DNA from: Aeromonas simiae
GTDB taxonomy: Bacteria; Pseudomonadota; Gammaproteobacteria; Enterobacterales; Aeromonadaceae
NCBI RefSeq assembly: GCF_000820125.1
Contig: NZ_CDBY01000036.1
Span: 54,697-118,696, forward strand
DNA length: 64,000 bases
Reading direction: 5' to 3'
In this document: positions 9,172 to 16,887 of the stretch, piece after piece
Position numbering within the stretch: the stretch's first letter is position 1
Layout: each line of letters opens with the position of its first letter
Made by a program: the position numbers and the translations under genes
Notes under the pieces: model-generated
Databases searched by the model: none
What the model was told of the DNA's origin: nothing
The model's input: the letters and a program-made list of their open reading frames with translations, nothing else

Positions 9172-9288
9172 ATGAGTAAGTCCCACGGCAAAGATGCCAA
9201 GAAGAAACCGCAGATGACGTTGAAAGAGAAACGTGAGGCCAAGCGCCACAAGGATGAGTTGAAAAACGCCGCCGGTCCCATGAAGTAA
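9172..9288 (+). CDS. Very small basic protein (38 aa)
   Basis: A 38-codon frame encoding a Lys/Arg-rich peptide (starts MSKSHGKDAKKKPQMTLKEK). A GGAG site 8 bases before the ATG and a strong terminator right behind the stop make it look like a complete transcription unit. The MTLKEKR...AKR pattern recalls small conserved basic proteins of unknown function annotated in Pseudomonas, Vibrio and Shewanella, from memory only. It is too charged for a membrane peptide and could bind RNA or ribosomes. A 7-bp inverted repeat (GCGTGCC at 9112, GGCACGC at 9132) lies in its leader. Confidence 0.6.
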   Translation: MSKSHGKDAKKKPQMTLKEKREAKRHKDELKNAAGPMK

Positions 9289-9304
9289 CCCGCTTGCAGC
9301 ATCA

Positions 9305-9330
9305 AGCCAGCCCTCGCGCTGGCTTTTTTA
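9305..9330 (+). terminator. Rho-independent terminator of the 38-aa gene
   Basis: A perfect 7-bp stem (AGCCAGC / GCTGGCT) with a 6-nt loop followed directly by six T residues. Confidence 0.85.
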
Positions 9331-9345
9331 TGCCTGAAAACCGAC

Positions 9346-9374
9346 AAAAAAACGGCGCCGTCAGGCGCCGTTTT
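9346..9374 (-). terminator. Rho-independent terminator of torCA
   Basis: A perfect 11-bp stem (AAAACGGCGCC / GGCGCCGTTTT) with a 4-nt loop lies 16 nt after the torA stop. On the minus strand it runs into a U-tract of seven residues; it could also act on the plus strand. Confidence 0.85.
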
Positions 9375-9389
9375 GGGTCTCGAGCCGAC

Positions 9390-11870
9390 TTAGGCGCCGG
9401 CCGGCACCGCGTGGGCGGTGTTGCGCGGGGCGGGGCCGCTGAACTTCTCCACCTCCAGCTGGGCCATGTGGCCGCAGTTGCCCTGGGCCAGGCTCGATGA
9501 GCCCACGTCGAAGGTGAGGCAGTTGACGTTGCCGTTCTTGCACAGGCTGCCCGGCTTGCCCGGCTCGGCCGGATCGAACCAGGCCCCCTCGCAGATCCGC
9601 ACCGCCCCTTGGCGGATCTCGTCCGACACCAGGGCCCCGACCAGGATCTGGCCGCGATCGTTGAAGGCGCGCACCAGATCGCCGTTTTGAATGCCGCGCG
9701 CCTTGGCGTCCTCGGGGTGGATCAGGATCGCCTCCCGATCGGCCACCGCGAACTTATCGCGCAGCGGGGTGTTGTCGAGCTGGGAGTGCAGCCGCTGGGT
9801 CGGGTGCGCGGTGTTGAGCGAAAGCGGGTAGCGTTTGGCCTCTTCACCCTTGTACCACTCCTTGGGCTCATACCACTTGGGATGGCCGGCGCAGTCGGCG
9901 TAACCCATGCCGGCCACCGTCTTGGAGAAGATCTCTATCTTGCCGGACGGGGTACCGAGCGGGTTGAGCAGCGGATTGTCGCGAAAATCGCCGTGACGCA
10001 CCCAGTTGCGGTTTGCCTCGGGCACCGGGAAGCGCACGTAGTTGTTGGACTCCCAGAACAGGTTGAACGGCGGCAGCGGCACCCGGGCGGCGCGCGCCTG
10101 GGCGGCCATGCCGTCGTACATCTGCTTGAGCCACAGCATCTCGTCCTTGCCCTCGGTGTACTGCTCCTGCACGCCCAGCTTGGCGGCCAGCGCGCTGAAG
10201 ATGTCGAAGTCGTTGCGCGACTCAAACTGGGGCGGCACGCACTGGTGCATCGGGAAGACGTAGCGCTGGGAGTAGTCGCCGCCCATCTCCAGATCGTTGC
10301 GTTCATAGCTGGTGGTCACCGGCAGCACGATGTCGGCGTGCTTGGCGGTGGCGGTCCAGTAAGGCTCGTGCACGATCACGGTTTGCGGACGGCGCCAGGC
10401 CTCGAGCAGGGTATTGGTGTCCTGATGGTGGTGGAAGGGGTTACCGCCCGCCACATAGACCATCTTGATGTCCGGATAGGTCACCTTGCGGCCGTTGAAG
10501 TCGATGGTCTTGCCGGGGTTGGCGAGGCAGTCGGCGATACGGGCCACCGGGATCGGTGCCGGGCTGTTGGCCGGCGCGTTACCGGCCGAGATCCCGGCCA
10601 GGATGCCGCCCTTGGCGGTCGGGCTGCCGCCGGAGGAGTAGTGGTAGCTAAAGCCAAAGCCGCCGCCCGGCAGGCCGATCTGGCCCAGCATGGCGGCCAG
10701 GGTGACCAGCATCCAGTTCGGCTGCTCGCCGTGGTGCTGCCGCTGCATGCCCCAGCCGGCCATGATCATGGTGCGCTTGGCGGCCATGTCGAGGGCGAGC
10801 TGGCGAATGATCTTGGCGTCGACGCCGCAGATCTCGGCCGCCCACTCGGCGCTCTTGGGTTGACCATCCTCCTTGCCGAGCAGGTAGGCAAGGAACTGCT
10901 CGAACCCGACCGTGTAGCGATCGAGGAAGGCCTGATCGTGCTTCTGCTCGCTGTACAGGGTGTGGGCCACCCCCAGCATCATGGCGACGTCGGTGTAGGG
11001 GCGCGGGGCAATCCACTCGGCGCCGACCTGCTTGGCGGTCTCGTTGTGCACCGGATCGATGCTGATGATGCGGGTGCCCTTCTTCTTGAGGGCCTCAAAG
11101 CCGGCCTGCCCCTCGTGATCCGGCATGTTCCAGCTGTTTTTCAGGGTGACCTGGGCGTTGACCCCCCACAGCACCACCAGTTCGGCGTGCTCGACCACGT
11201 TGGGCCAGGCGGTCTGCTGCTCGTACACCTCGATGGAGCCCATCACGTGGGACATGATCACCTGGGCCGCGCCGGTGGAGTAGTCGCCGGCATAGCCGGT
11301 GAAGCCGCCCGCCAGGTTCATCAGGCGGTGCAGCAGGGTGCGGCAGTTGTGGAACATGCCCACGCTCTTCCAGCCGTAGGAGCCCGCATGGATGGCCTGC
11401 GGGCCGAAATCGCGCTGGATGCGCCGGATCTCGCCGGCCACCAGTTCGATGGCGTGTTCCCAGCTCACCCGCACCCACTCATCGGCGCCGCGCAGTTCCG
11501 GCTTGGCACCAGGGCCGTGCTCGAGCCAGCTCTTGCGCACCATGGGGTACTTGATGCGGTTCTTGGCGTGCACCTGATAGGGGGCCATCTCGATGAGATC
11601 GTTGGGGGCCGGATCGTCGGCGACCGGCTGGACGCGCACCATGCGCCCCTCCTCGACGATGGCCTCGAAGGCGCCCCAGTGGGCGCCGGTCAGAATGCCC
11701 TTCTGGGCCGGCACCAGGGTCGGGAACTGCTCCAGCGCGGTGCTGATGGCTTGGGCCAGGGCACTTTTCGGGAACAGACCGCCGAGCAGTGGCAGGGCGG
11801 CGCAGGCGCCGAGCCCCTTGAGCAGGGCGCGGCGGGAGAGGTCCGGTTGCTGCGATTTACATGTGGTCAT
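9390..11870 (-). CDS. torA: Trimethylamine-N-oxide reductase catalytic subunit
   Basis: An 826-residue periplasmic molybdopterin reductase that reduces TMAO to trimethylamine in anaerobic respiration; E. coli TorA is 848 aa. A twin-arginine signal (SRRALLKG, residues 12-19) is followed by a hydrophobic stretch ending SALA, for export of the folded enzyme by Tat. The DYSTGAAQ motif carries the serine that ligates molybdenum in the DMSO reductase family. The frame extends 21 codons upstream, but MTTCKSQQ is chosen to give a normal Tat signal. It follows torC by 25 nt in one operon. The chaperone torD and the TorTSR regulators are not in the window. Confidence 0.92.
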   Translation of the reverse strand: MTTCKSQQPDLSRRALLKGLGACAALPLLGGLFPKSALAQAISTALEQFPTLVPAQKGILTGAHWGAFEAIVEEGRMVRVQPVADDPAPNDLIEMAPYQVHAKNRIKYPMVRKSWLEHGPGAKPELRGADEWVRVSWEHAIELVAGEIRRIQRDFGPQAIHAGSYGWKSVGMFHNCRTLLHRLMNLAGGFTGYAGDYSTGAAQVIMSHVMGSIEVYEQQTAWPNVVEHAELVVLWGVNAQVTLKNSWNMPDHEGQAGFEALKKKGTRIISIDPVHNETAKQVGAEWIAPRPYTDVAMMLGVAHTLYSEQKHDQAFLDRYTVGFEQFLAYLLGKEDGQPKSAEWAAEICGVDAKIIRQLALDMAAKRTMIMAGWGMQRQHHGEQPNWMLVTLAAMLGQIGLPGGGFGFSYHYSSGGSPTAKGGILAGISAGNAPANSPAPIPVARIADCLANPGKTIDFNGRKVTYPDIKMVYVAGGNPFHHHQDTNTLLEAWRRPQTVIVHEPYWTATAKHADIVLPVTTSYERNDLEMGGDYSQRYVFPMHQCVPPQFESRNDFDIFSALAAKLGVQEQYTEGKDEMLWLKQMYDGMAAQARAARVPLPPFNLFWESNNYVRFPVPEANRNWVRHGDFRDNPLLNPLGTPSGKIEIFSKTVAGMGYADCAGHPKWYEPKEWYKGEEAKRYPLSLNTAHPTQRLHSQLDNTPLRDKFAVADREAILIHPEDAKARGIQNGDLVRAFNDRGQILVGALVSDEIRQGAVRICEGAWFDPAEPGKPGSLCKNGNVNCLTFDVGSSSLAQGNCGHMAQLEVEKFSGPAPRNTAHAVPAGA

Positions 11871-11895
11871 GGAGTGCTTCCTCTTCGGTCCGTTC

Positions 11896-13026
11896 TCAGT
11901 GGGCGGCCATGTCGCTGGCGTGTTTTTGCACATACTGGGTCAGCATGCGCGCCTGTTCCGGGGTGAGGGAGGTGCGCGACTCCATCCCCTTGATGACGCC
12001 GATCCACTGGTTGGCGTTGAAGTGATCCAGGGCGGTGAGGCCGTGGCAGCCGGTGCAGTTGTTGGACATCAGGTTGGCGGCGTACTGCCACAGCTTCTCC
12101 TGCTCGCCGATGAGCTGGCTCTGGTCGACCCAGGCGGTCAGGCTGACCTGGTGCCAGGTGAGGTTGGTGGCGCTGTCGGTCTCGCTCTGACCTGTGGTGA
12201 GCTGCGCCTTGGCCTTGTCGCCGAGCAGCACGCTCAAGATCCGTTTGCCGGGGGCGGCGTAGAACACCTCGCTCACCCCGTCCTGCTGCCAGCCCTCGAT
12301 GCGCACCTGGGCGCGGCCGTGTTCATTGGCCAGCACCTCCACCTGGGTGGAGGGCATCAGGTTGCCCTCGTTGGCCTCCGCCTTGGCGTCCAGATAAAGC
12401 GGGGTGGTGGCGATGGCGTAGCGGGTGGTGACCGAGGCCGAAGTCTGGGCGGCGGCCTGGGCCAGTTCGCTGGCGCCGGCGGCGGCCAGCTCACTCATGT
12501 CGGGCATGATGTGGGCCACGCCACGGTGGCAGTCGATGCAGGTCTGCCCTTCCTTGATGGCGACCGGGTGCTCGGCACGGGCGTTGGGACGCTGGGCCAG
12601 CACGTCCATCGCCTCATAGCTGTGGCAGCTGCGGCAGGTGGCCGAGTCGTTGGCCTTGAGCTGATCCCACACGCTCTGCGCCATGCGCAGCTTGTGGGAT
12701 TCGTATTTTTCCGGGCTATCCAGGGTGCCGATCGCCTCGTGATAGATGTCCTTCACGGCGCGGATCTTGGTCCACAGGTAGGCGGTCGGTTCATTGGGGA
12801 TGTGGCAGTCGGCGCACTCGGCGCGGATCCCCTTGGGGTTTTGGAAGTGGACGCTGCCCTGGTATTCGGCGAGCGGGGTCTGCATCGAGTGGCAGGAGAC
12901 GCAAAATTCGGTAGAGCTGGTCTTGTGCAGTACGGTGACGGTGACGCCGAGGGCGGCGACGCCGAGCAGGGCACCGAGCAGCAGGATCCAGAACCAGGGC
13001 TTCTTGAACAGGGAGCCAGCGATCAT
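11896..13026 (-). CDS. torC: Pentaheme c-type cytochrome TorC
   Basis: A 376-residue membrane-anchored cytochrome that passes electrons from menaquinol to TorA. An uncleaved hydrophobic anchor covers residues 10-33. Five CxxCH heme sites are visible: C42-H46, C71-H75, C131-H135, C163-H167 (the NapC/NirT-type tetraheme domain) and C324-H328 in the C-terminal TorC-specific domain. Start chosen at MIAGSLFKK, dropping 24 upstream codons that lack homology and would spoil the anchor. First gene of torCA; the leader contains no TorR box that I can recognise. Confidence 0.92.
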   Translation of the reverse strand: MIAGSLFKKPWFWILLLGALLGVAALGVTVTVLHKTSSTEFCVSCHSMQTPLAEYQGSVHFQNPKGIRAECADCHIPNEPTAYLWTKIRAVKDIYHEAIGTLDSPEKYESHKLRMAQSVWDQLKANDSATCRSCHSYEAMDVLAQRPNARAEHPVAIKEGQTCIDCHRGVAHIMPDMSELAAAGASELAQAAAQTSASVTTRYAIATTPLYLDAKAEANEGNLMPSTQVEVLANEHGRAQVRIEGWQQDGVSEVFYAAPGKRILSVLLGDKAKAQLTTGQSETDSATNLTWHQVSLTAWVDQSQLIGEQEKLWQYAANLMSNNCTGCHGLTALDHFNANQWIGVIKGMESRTSLTPEQARMLTQYVQKHASDMAAH

Positions 13027-13375
13027 GGGGGCCTCACATGTGCGGTTGTGCGGACGCGTCCGGCCTGGATGTCCGGAGTCAGGGCGCGGCCATGACACGG
13101 GGTTCCAGTGCTGAATTTAATTCCGCTTTATTGTGTTTTTGTTGGATGTAATGGAAGTGCGCGGCGAGTTTAACACACAACATTTCTGTGGTTAACGCAA
13201 AAGCACCACCAAAGAGATAGTTCTTGCGGGGTAAGCGTAGGCCGGTGAGAGGGGTGGCACCAGCCCCCGTTTCAGGGGGCGCTGGCCGGATGGGATCGAC
13301 CGGGAGGGGCGCAGGCCGAGGTCTGTGGGGCGGCCGGCAGAGAGACAACCAGCCGACCGGGGTGGCGAGCGGGGG
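13027..13375. other. Intergenic region upstream of torC
   Basis: About 350 nt without a convincing gene. It must hold the torC promoter on the minus strand; the AT-rich stretch 13108-13200 is the likely site. I see no CTGTTCATAT-type TorR box and no good FNR site. An inverted repeat (GCCCCC 13263-13268, GGGGGC 13275-13280) lies nearer the small minus-strand gene but lacks a U-tract. Confidence 0.5.
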
Positions 13376-13639
13376 TTACGCTTCCTCTGCCCAGGGCATC
13401 TCGGGCAGGGTGTCGAGCAAGCCCTGGTAGCGCTCGAGATTGAAGGGGCCCTGATCGGCCTCCATCGCCATCAGCTCGGCGCCGAGGGCGCAGACGATGT
13501 AGTCGATGGCCTCTTCCCGTGGCAGCCCCTTCATGGTCAGGCGCAGCAGGGTGGCGGTGACATGGGGAGGGTTGCGCTCTGCCAGCTGGTTGGCCACGAT
13601 TTCGCGCAGGCCGGCTTCGTCAAAAAGTTGTTCGCTCAT
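13376..13639 (-). CDS. Conserved hypothetical protein (87 aa)
   Basis: An 87-residue acidic, helical protein with no signal peptide or membrane segment. The N-terminal part (QLAERNPPHVTATLLRLTMKG) and the following EEAIDYIVCALGAELMAME are amphipathic helices. The family is not recognised. A GGAGAG ribosome site precedes the ATG. It is divergent from the acetyltransferase gene at 13737 with 97 nt between the starts. Coding is supported by its length, ribosome site and lack of a better frame on the other strand. Confidence 0.65.
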   Translation of the reverse strand: MSEQLFDEAGLREIVANQLAERNPPHVTATLLRLTMKGLPREEAIDYIVCALGAELMAMEADQGPFNLERYQGLLDTLPEMPWAEEA

Positions 13640-13736
13640 GGACTCTCCTCGTTGCGAGCGGCGAGTATATCACGGCAGGTCGCTTGCCTTGCCGTCCCCT
13701 TCTCCGGCACCCTGCTTCTTTTCGATGGAGACGCCC

Positions 13737-14240
13737 ATGCATATCGAGAGCGAACGGCTGCGCTTGCGCGAACTGGTGGCCGAGGATGCCCCCTTCATCC
13801 TGGCCCTGCTCAACGACCCCGATTTTCACCGCCACATCGGCGATCGCGGGGTGCGCGATCTGGCCGCGGCGCGCGACTACATCGAGCAGGGGCCGCGCCT
13901 GAGCTATGCCCGTCACGGTTTTGGTCTCTATCTGATTGAGCGGCGCAGTGACGGGGCGGCCATGGGGATCTGCGGCCTGGTCAAGCGCGATCATCTGCCC
14001 GATGTGGACATCGGCTACGCCCTGCTGCCGGCCTTTCGCCGTCAGGGTTACGCCCTGGAGGCGGCCCAGGCTGCCCTGCGCGATGGGCGGGAGCGGCTCG
14101 GCATCAAGCGGGTGGTCGGCATCGTCAGCGCCGGCAACCGCGACTCCATCGCCCTGCTCGAGCGGTTGGGGCTGCATGAGAGCGGCACCGTCATGATGGG
14201 TGAGGAGGCGTGTCTGCTGCTGGAGCCCGCCACTGATTGA
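13737..14240 (+). CDS. GNAT-family N-acetyltransferase (RimJ/RimL type)
   Basis: A 167-residue acetyltransferase. The N-terminus (IESERLRLRELVAEDAPFIL) is typical of the RimJ/RimL/MCC-like subgroup. The acetyl-CoA motif is LLPAFRRQGYALEAAQAAL (residues about 95-113), with RRQGYA as the pyrophosphate loop, and NRDSIALLERLGLHESG is the C-terminal motif B. I start at MHIESERL because GGAG lies at proper spacing; an in-frame ATG four codons earlier lacks one. Substrate unknown; relatives modify ribosomal proteins or small amines. Confidence 0.82.
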   Translation: MHIESERLRLRELVAEDAPFILALLNDPDFHRHIGDRGVRDLAAARDYIEQGPRLSYARHGFGLYLIERRSDGAAMGICGLVKRDHLPDVDIGYALLPAFRRQGYALEAAQAALRDGRERLGIKRVVGIVSAGNRDSIALLERLGLHESGTVMMGEEACLLLEPATD

Positions 14241-14295
14241 GTTTGCCCCGACAAAAAGGCACTCTGAGGGGAACATCAAGACTCTGGGAGAAGGA

Positions 14296-14766
14296 ATGAA
14301 AAACCTGGATCAACTCGACCTGGACATATTGTCCCACCTGTTTCGCGACGCGGGCATGACCAACAAGGATCTGGCGGCCCTGGTCGGCGTGGCTCCCTCG
14401 ACCTGCCTCGAGCGGGTGCGCAAGTTGCAGGCGGAAGGGGTGTTGCTGGGGGCCCACTGCGAGGTGGATCACCAGGCCCTCGGTGGTCACATCCAAGCCA
14501 TGGTGTCGCTGCGGCTGGCCCGCCACAGCCGTCAGATCATCGATGAGCTGCGCGACGCCATCATAGGTCTGCCCGAGGTGATCAGCCTGTTCCACATGGG
14601 GGGCAAGGATGATTTCCTAGTGCACCTGTGCGTGCCTGATACCGATCACCTGCGCAATTTCGTGTTCGACAACTTCACCTCCCGCGAGGAGGTGGTGCAT
14701 CTGGAAACCTCGCTGGTGTTTGAGCACCGTTTCAGCCGTTCCCTACCCTGTTTCATCGGCTCCTAA
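14296..14766 (+). CDS. Lrp/AsnC-family transcriptional regulator
   Basis: A 156-residue feast/famine regulator. The N-terminal helix-turn-helix is residues about 8-55 (NKDLAALVGVAPSTCLERVRKL), and the C-terminal RAM domain (about 70-145) would bind an amino acid and drive oligomerisation (GGKDDFLVHLCVPDTDHLRNF). It resembles the subgroup beside LysE-type exporters in some genomes, but no transporter adjoins it here. The start ATG follows an AAGGA site; upstream codons in frame are not homologous. It lies 55 nt downstream of the acetyltransferase, possibly cotranscribed. Confidence 0.87.
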   Translation: MKNLDQLDLDILSHLFRDAGMTNKDLAALVGVAPSTCLERVRKLQAEGVLLGAHCEVDHQALGGHIQAMVSLRLARHSRQIIDELRDAIIGLPEVISLFHMGGKDDFLVHLCVPDTDHLRNFVFDNFTSREEVVHLETSLVFEHRFSRSLPCFIGS

Positions 14767-14876
14767 GGGGCCGGTTTGACCAAGTGGGGGTAGAATTGCA
14801 AAAACGTTTTCTTTTGCCTTTTTCTTAGGCGGTAGCGTTTTATAATGGCTCTGCTGTTTATGGTAGAGCCAAGTTA

Positions 14877-15137
14877 ATGCCTTTTTTCATTGATGTGGAA
14901 TTCCTATCTGGCTGGCGCCTGTTTGTCGTGCTCTCCGACGGCACGACCGGTGTGCTGGACCTGTCCGAGTGGAAGACGCAGCCCTGCTGCGCCACGCTGC
15001 GGGATGAACGCGAGTTTGCCCGGGTGGCCATCGACGATCACCACGCCTTGAGCTGGCCGGGAGGCCCTCGGTTGGCTGCCCATGAGGTGTATCACCGCAT
15101 CCGCCGCGACGAGGGCACCCCCTTCTCCACCTGTTGA
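14877..15137 (+). CDS. DUF2442-domain protein
   Basis: An 86-residue protein matching the DUF2442 pattern: an N-terminal strand pair (FIDVEFLSGWRLFVVLSDGTTGVLDLS) and a C-terminal DDHHALSWPGGPRLAAHEVYHRI. DUF2442 proteins often pair with DUF4160 proteins in suspected toxin-antitoxin modules, but no DUF4160 gene is adjacent here. A TATAAT hexamer at 14841-14846 could be its -10. Function unknown. Confidence 0.75.
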   Translation: MPFFIDVEFLSGWRLFVVLSDGTTGVLDLSEWKTQPCCATLRDEREFARVAIDDHHALSWPGGPRLAAHEVYHRIRRDEGTPFSTC

Positions 15138-15151
15138 GCCGCGCGGGTAAC

Positions 15152-15191
15152 GGTTTCAGTCACGGTCGCTGGGCGCCGCTCCCGTTAATAT
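15152..15191 (+). promoter_or_regulatory. Alpha-amylase promoter with shared 17-nt element
   Basis: The sequence GGTTTCAGTCACGGTCG (15152-15168) recurs with one change upstream of the pullulanase gene (39953-39969). In both cases a TAnTAT -10-like hexamer begins exactly 34 nt after the start of the element (TAATAT, 15186-15191). The element would cover about -48 to -32 relative to the inferred start, where an activator such as MalT sits, but it does not match the MalT box GGGGAKGAGG. Confidence 0.5.
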
Positions 15192-15228
15192 GGAGGTCAG
15201 ACAGTCACTCCACAGCGGGAAGATAACA

Positions 15229-16836
15229 ATGAAACATGGATGGACACGCCGTGGCGCGCTCGGCGCCTTCACTCTGCTGCTGACGGCTTGCGGCGGCGGT
15301 GGCGGCGGTAGTAGCAGCAGTACCCCCACCACGCCGACCAACCCCCAACCGCCGGTTCAGCAGGCGACCCGGGCCTGCTATGGCGAGAACCAGGCCGCCT
15401 GTAACCTGCGGATGTACCAGGTGATGGTCGAGTCATTCGTCGACGGCGATGCCAGCCGTGGCTACGGGGTCGGCTATGGCCCCTCCCAGCACCAAGGGGA
15501 TCTGGCCGGTATCCGCCAGAGTCTGGATCACATCGCCTCGCTCGGGGTCAACGCCCTGTGGCTGACTCCGGTGTTTGACTCCTGCGCCGGCCAGAGCGGC
15601 GACGATCGCCTCGACGCCACCGGTTACTACGCCTGCAACTACTTCAAGGTTGACCCCAACTTCGGTACCAACGAAGAGCTCAAGGCGCTCATCGACGAGG
15701 CCCACGCCAAGGGGCTGTACGTCTTCCTCGACGGTGTCTTTGGTCACGTCAACAAGGTCGGGATCAGCGAACCCTCGCCCGAGGGGCGCCTGCCGGCTCT
15801 CAAGAGCGACAGCCCTGGCCAGCTGGTGGACTACAGCAAGCCGCAGAGCCTGGCCTACTTCCAGGAGGTAGCCCGCTACTGGATCGAGCAGTACGGCATC
15901 GACGGCTGGCGTCTCGATCAGGCCTATCAGGTCGATCTGGCCAGCTGGCGCGCCATCCGCAAGACGGTGGAAGAGACCAGTGCCGCCCGCAAGGCCAAGG
16001 GAGAGCAGTGGGGCACCCTGGGCTACATGGTGGGTGAGGTGTGGAATGACGCCAACACCATCTCCCAGACCACCTACGGCCCGGCCAGCGCCCCGGCGCT
16101 CGCCTCGGCCTTCGACTTCCCGCTGCGCTATGGCCTGGTGCAGGCGCTGGCGGTCGAGGAGTCGGGCAAGGGAGGCCAGGGGGCAGCCGTGCTCGACGCC
16201 GCTTGGAACAAGGTCGAGAACTATCCGGCCCACGCCATGCCCAACCTGATGCTGGGTAACCACGATCTGGTGCGCTTCGGCGACCTGCTCGAGCGCGGCA
16301 ACTTCGACCCTGCCGGCTACTGGCTGCGCCACAAGGCCGCCTTTAGCTTCCTGGCTGCCCGCTCCGGCCCCATCACCTTCTATTACGGTGAGGAGTGGGG
16401 TGACGAGGTGCCCGGTTTTGCCGCCAAGGTGACCAGTGACTGCGCCGCCAAGGGGTTGTGTGATGACCATGTGTCGCGCAGCGATGGCAAGGTGCCGGCC
16501 AACTTCACCCCGAGCGCCGAGCAGAGCGATCTCAAGGCCTACCTGGCTCAATTGATGCAACTGCGCGCCGCTCATCCGGCCCTCTATCGGGGTGAGCGCA
16601 GCAAGCTGGTGGCCGAGGGGAGCCTCTATGGCGACATCAAGTCGGCCGGTGGCGAGCAGATCGTCTACCTGCTCAACGTCTCCAGCGCTCCGCTGAGCTA
16701 CACCCTGCCGGCTGGCAAGCTGGGCAGTGCGGCGTCACTGGTCGACATGCTGACCGGTGAGAAGATCCTGCTTGGCGGTGGTAGCCAGGCTATCGATGTG
16801 CCGGCGTTAACCGGGCGCTTCCTGCTGGCCCAGTAA
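15229..16836 (+). CDS. Lipoprotein alpha-amylase (GH13)
   Basis: A 535-residue glycoside hydrolase family 13 enzyme cleaving alpha-1,4 links in starch or maltodextrin. A signal peptide ends in the lipobox LLTAC, followed by a Gly/Ser/Thr/Pro linker (about residues 22-45), so it is a surface or periplasmic lipoprotein. The (beta/alpha)8 barrel contains the nucleophile in GWRLDQ (D230), acid/base in VGEVW (E270) and transition-state Asp in NHD (D346). A small C-terminal beta domain (about 460-535) follows. The ATG of MKHGWTRRG gives a proper lipoprotein signal and is chosen over an upstream in-frame start. Shares a promoter motif with the pullulanase at 40 kb, suggesting joint induction. Confidence 0.88.
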   Translation: MKHGWTRRGALGAFTLLLTACGGGGGGSSSSTPTTPTNPQPPVQQATRACYGENQAACNLRMYQVMVESFVDGDASRGYGVGYGPSQHQGDLAGIRQSLDHIASLGVNALWLTPVFDSCAGQSGDDRLDATGYYACNYFKVDPNFGTNEELKALIDEAHAKGLYVFLDGVFGHVNKVGISEPSPEGRLPALKSDSPGQLVDYSKPQSLAYFQEVARYWIEQYGIDGWRLDQAYQVDLASWRAIRKTVEETSAARKAKGEQWGTLGYMVGEVWNDANTISQTTYGPASAPALASAFDFPLRYGLVQALAVEESGKGGQGAAVLDAAWNKVENYPAHAMPNLMLGNHDLVRFGDLLERGNFDPAGYWLRHKAAFSFLAARSGPITFYYGEEWGDEVPGFAAKVTSDCAAKGLCDDHVSRSDGKVPANFTPSAEQSDLKAYLAQLMQLRAAHPALYRGERSKLVAEGSLYGDIKSAGGEQIVYLLNVSSAPLSYTLPAGKLGSAASLVDMLTGEKILLGGGSQAIDVPALTGRFLLAQ

Positions 16837-16851
16837 GACGCGCACGTAGCA

Positions 16852-16880
16852 AAGAGGCCCTGCGGGGCCTCTTTTTTTTG
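16852..16880 (+). terminator. Rho-independent terminator of the amylase
   Basis: Stem AGAGGCCC / GGGGCCTCT with a 3-nt loop and a run of eight T, 15 nt after the stop codon. The minus-strand PepSY gene ends just beyond it. Confidence 0.85.
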
Positions 16881-16887
16881 TCTTGTT

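Noticed and set aside
9609-11966. 785-codon plus-strand open frame
   Set aside because: Entirely antisense to torA; composition is a mirror of the reductase codons with no recognisable domain.
11593-13095. 500-codon plus-strand frame over torA and torC
   Set aside because: Spans two real genes in antisense and has no protein family features.
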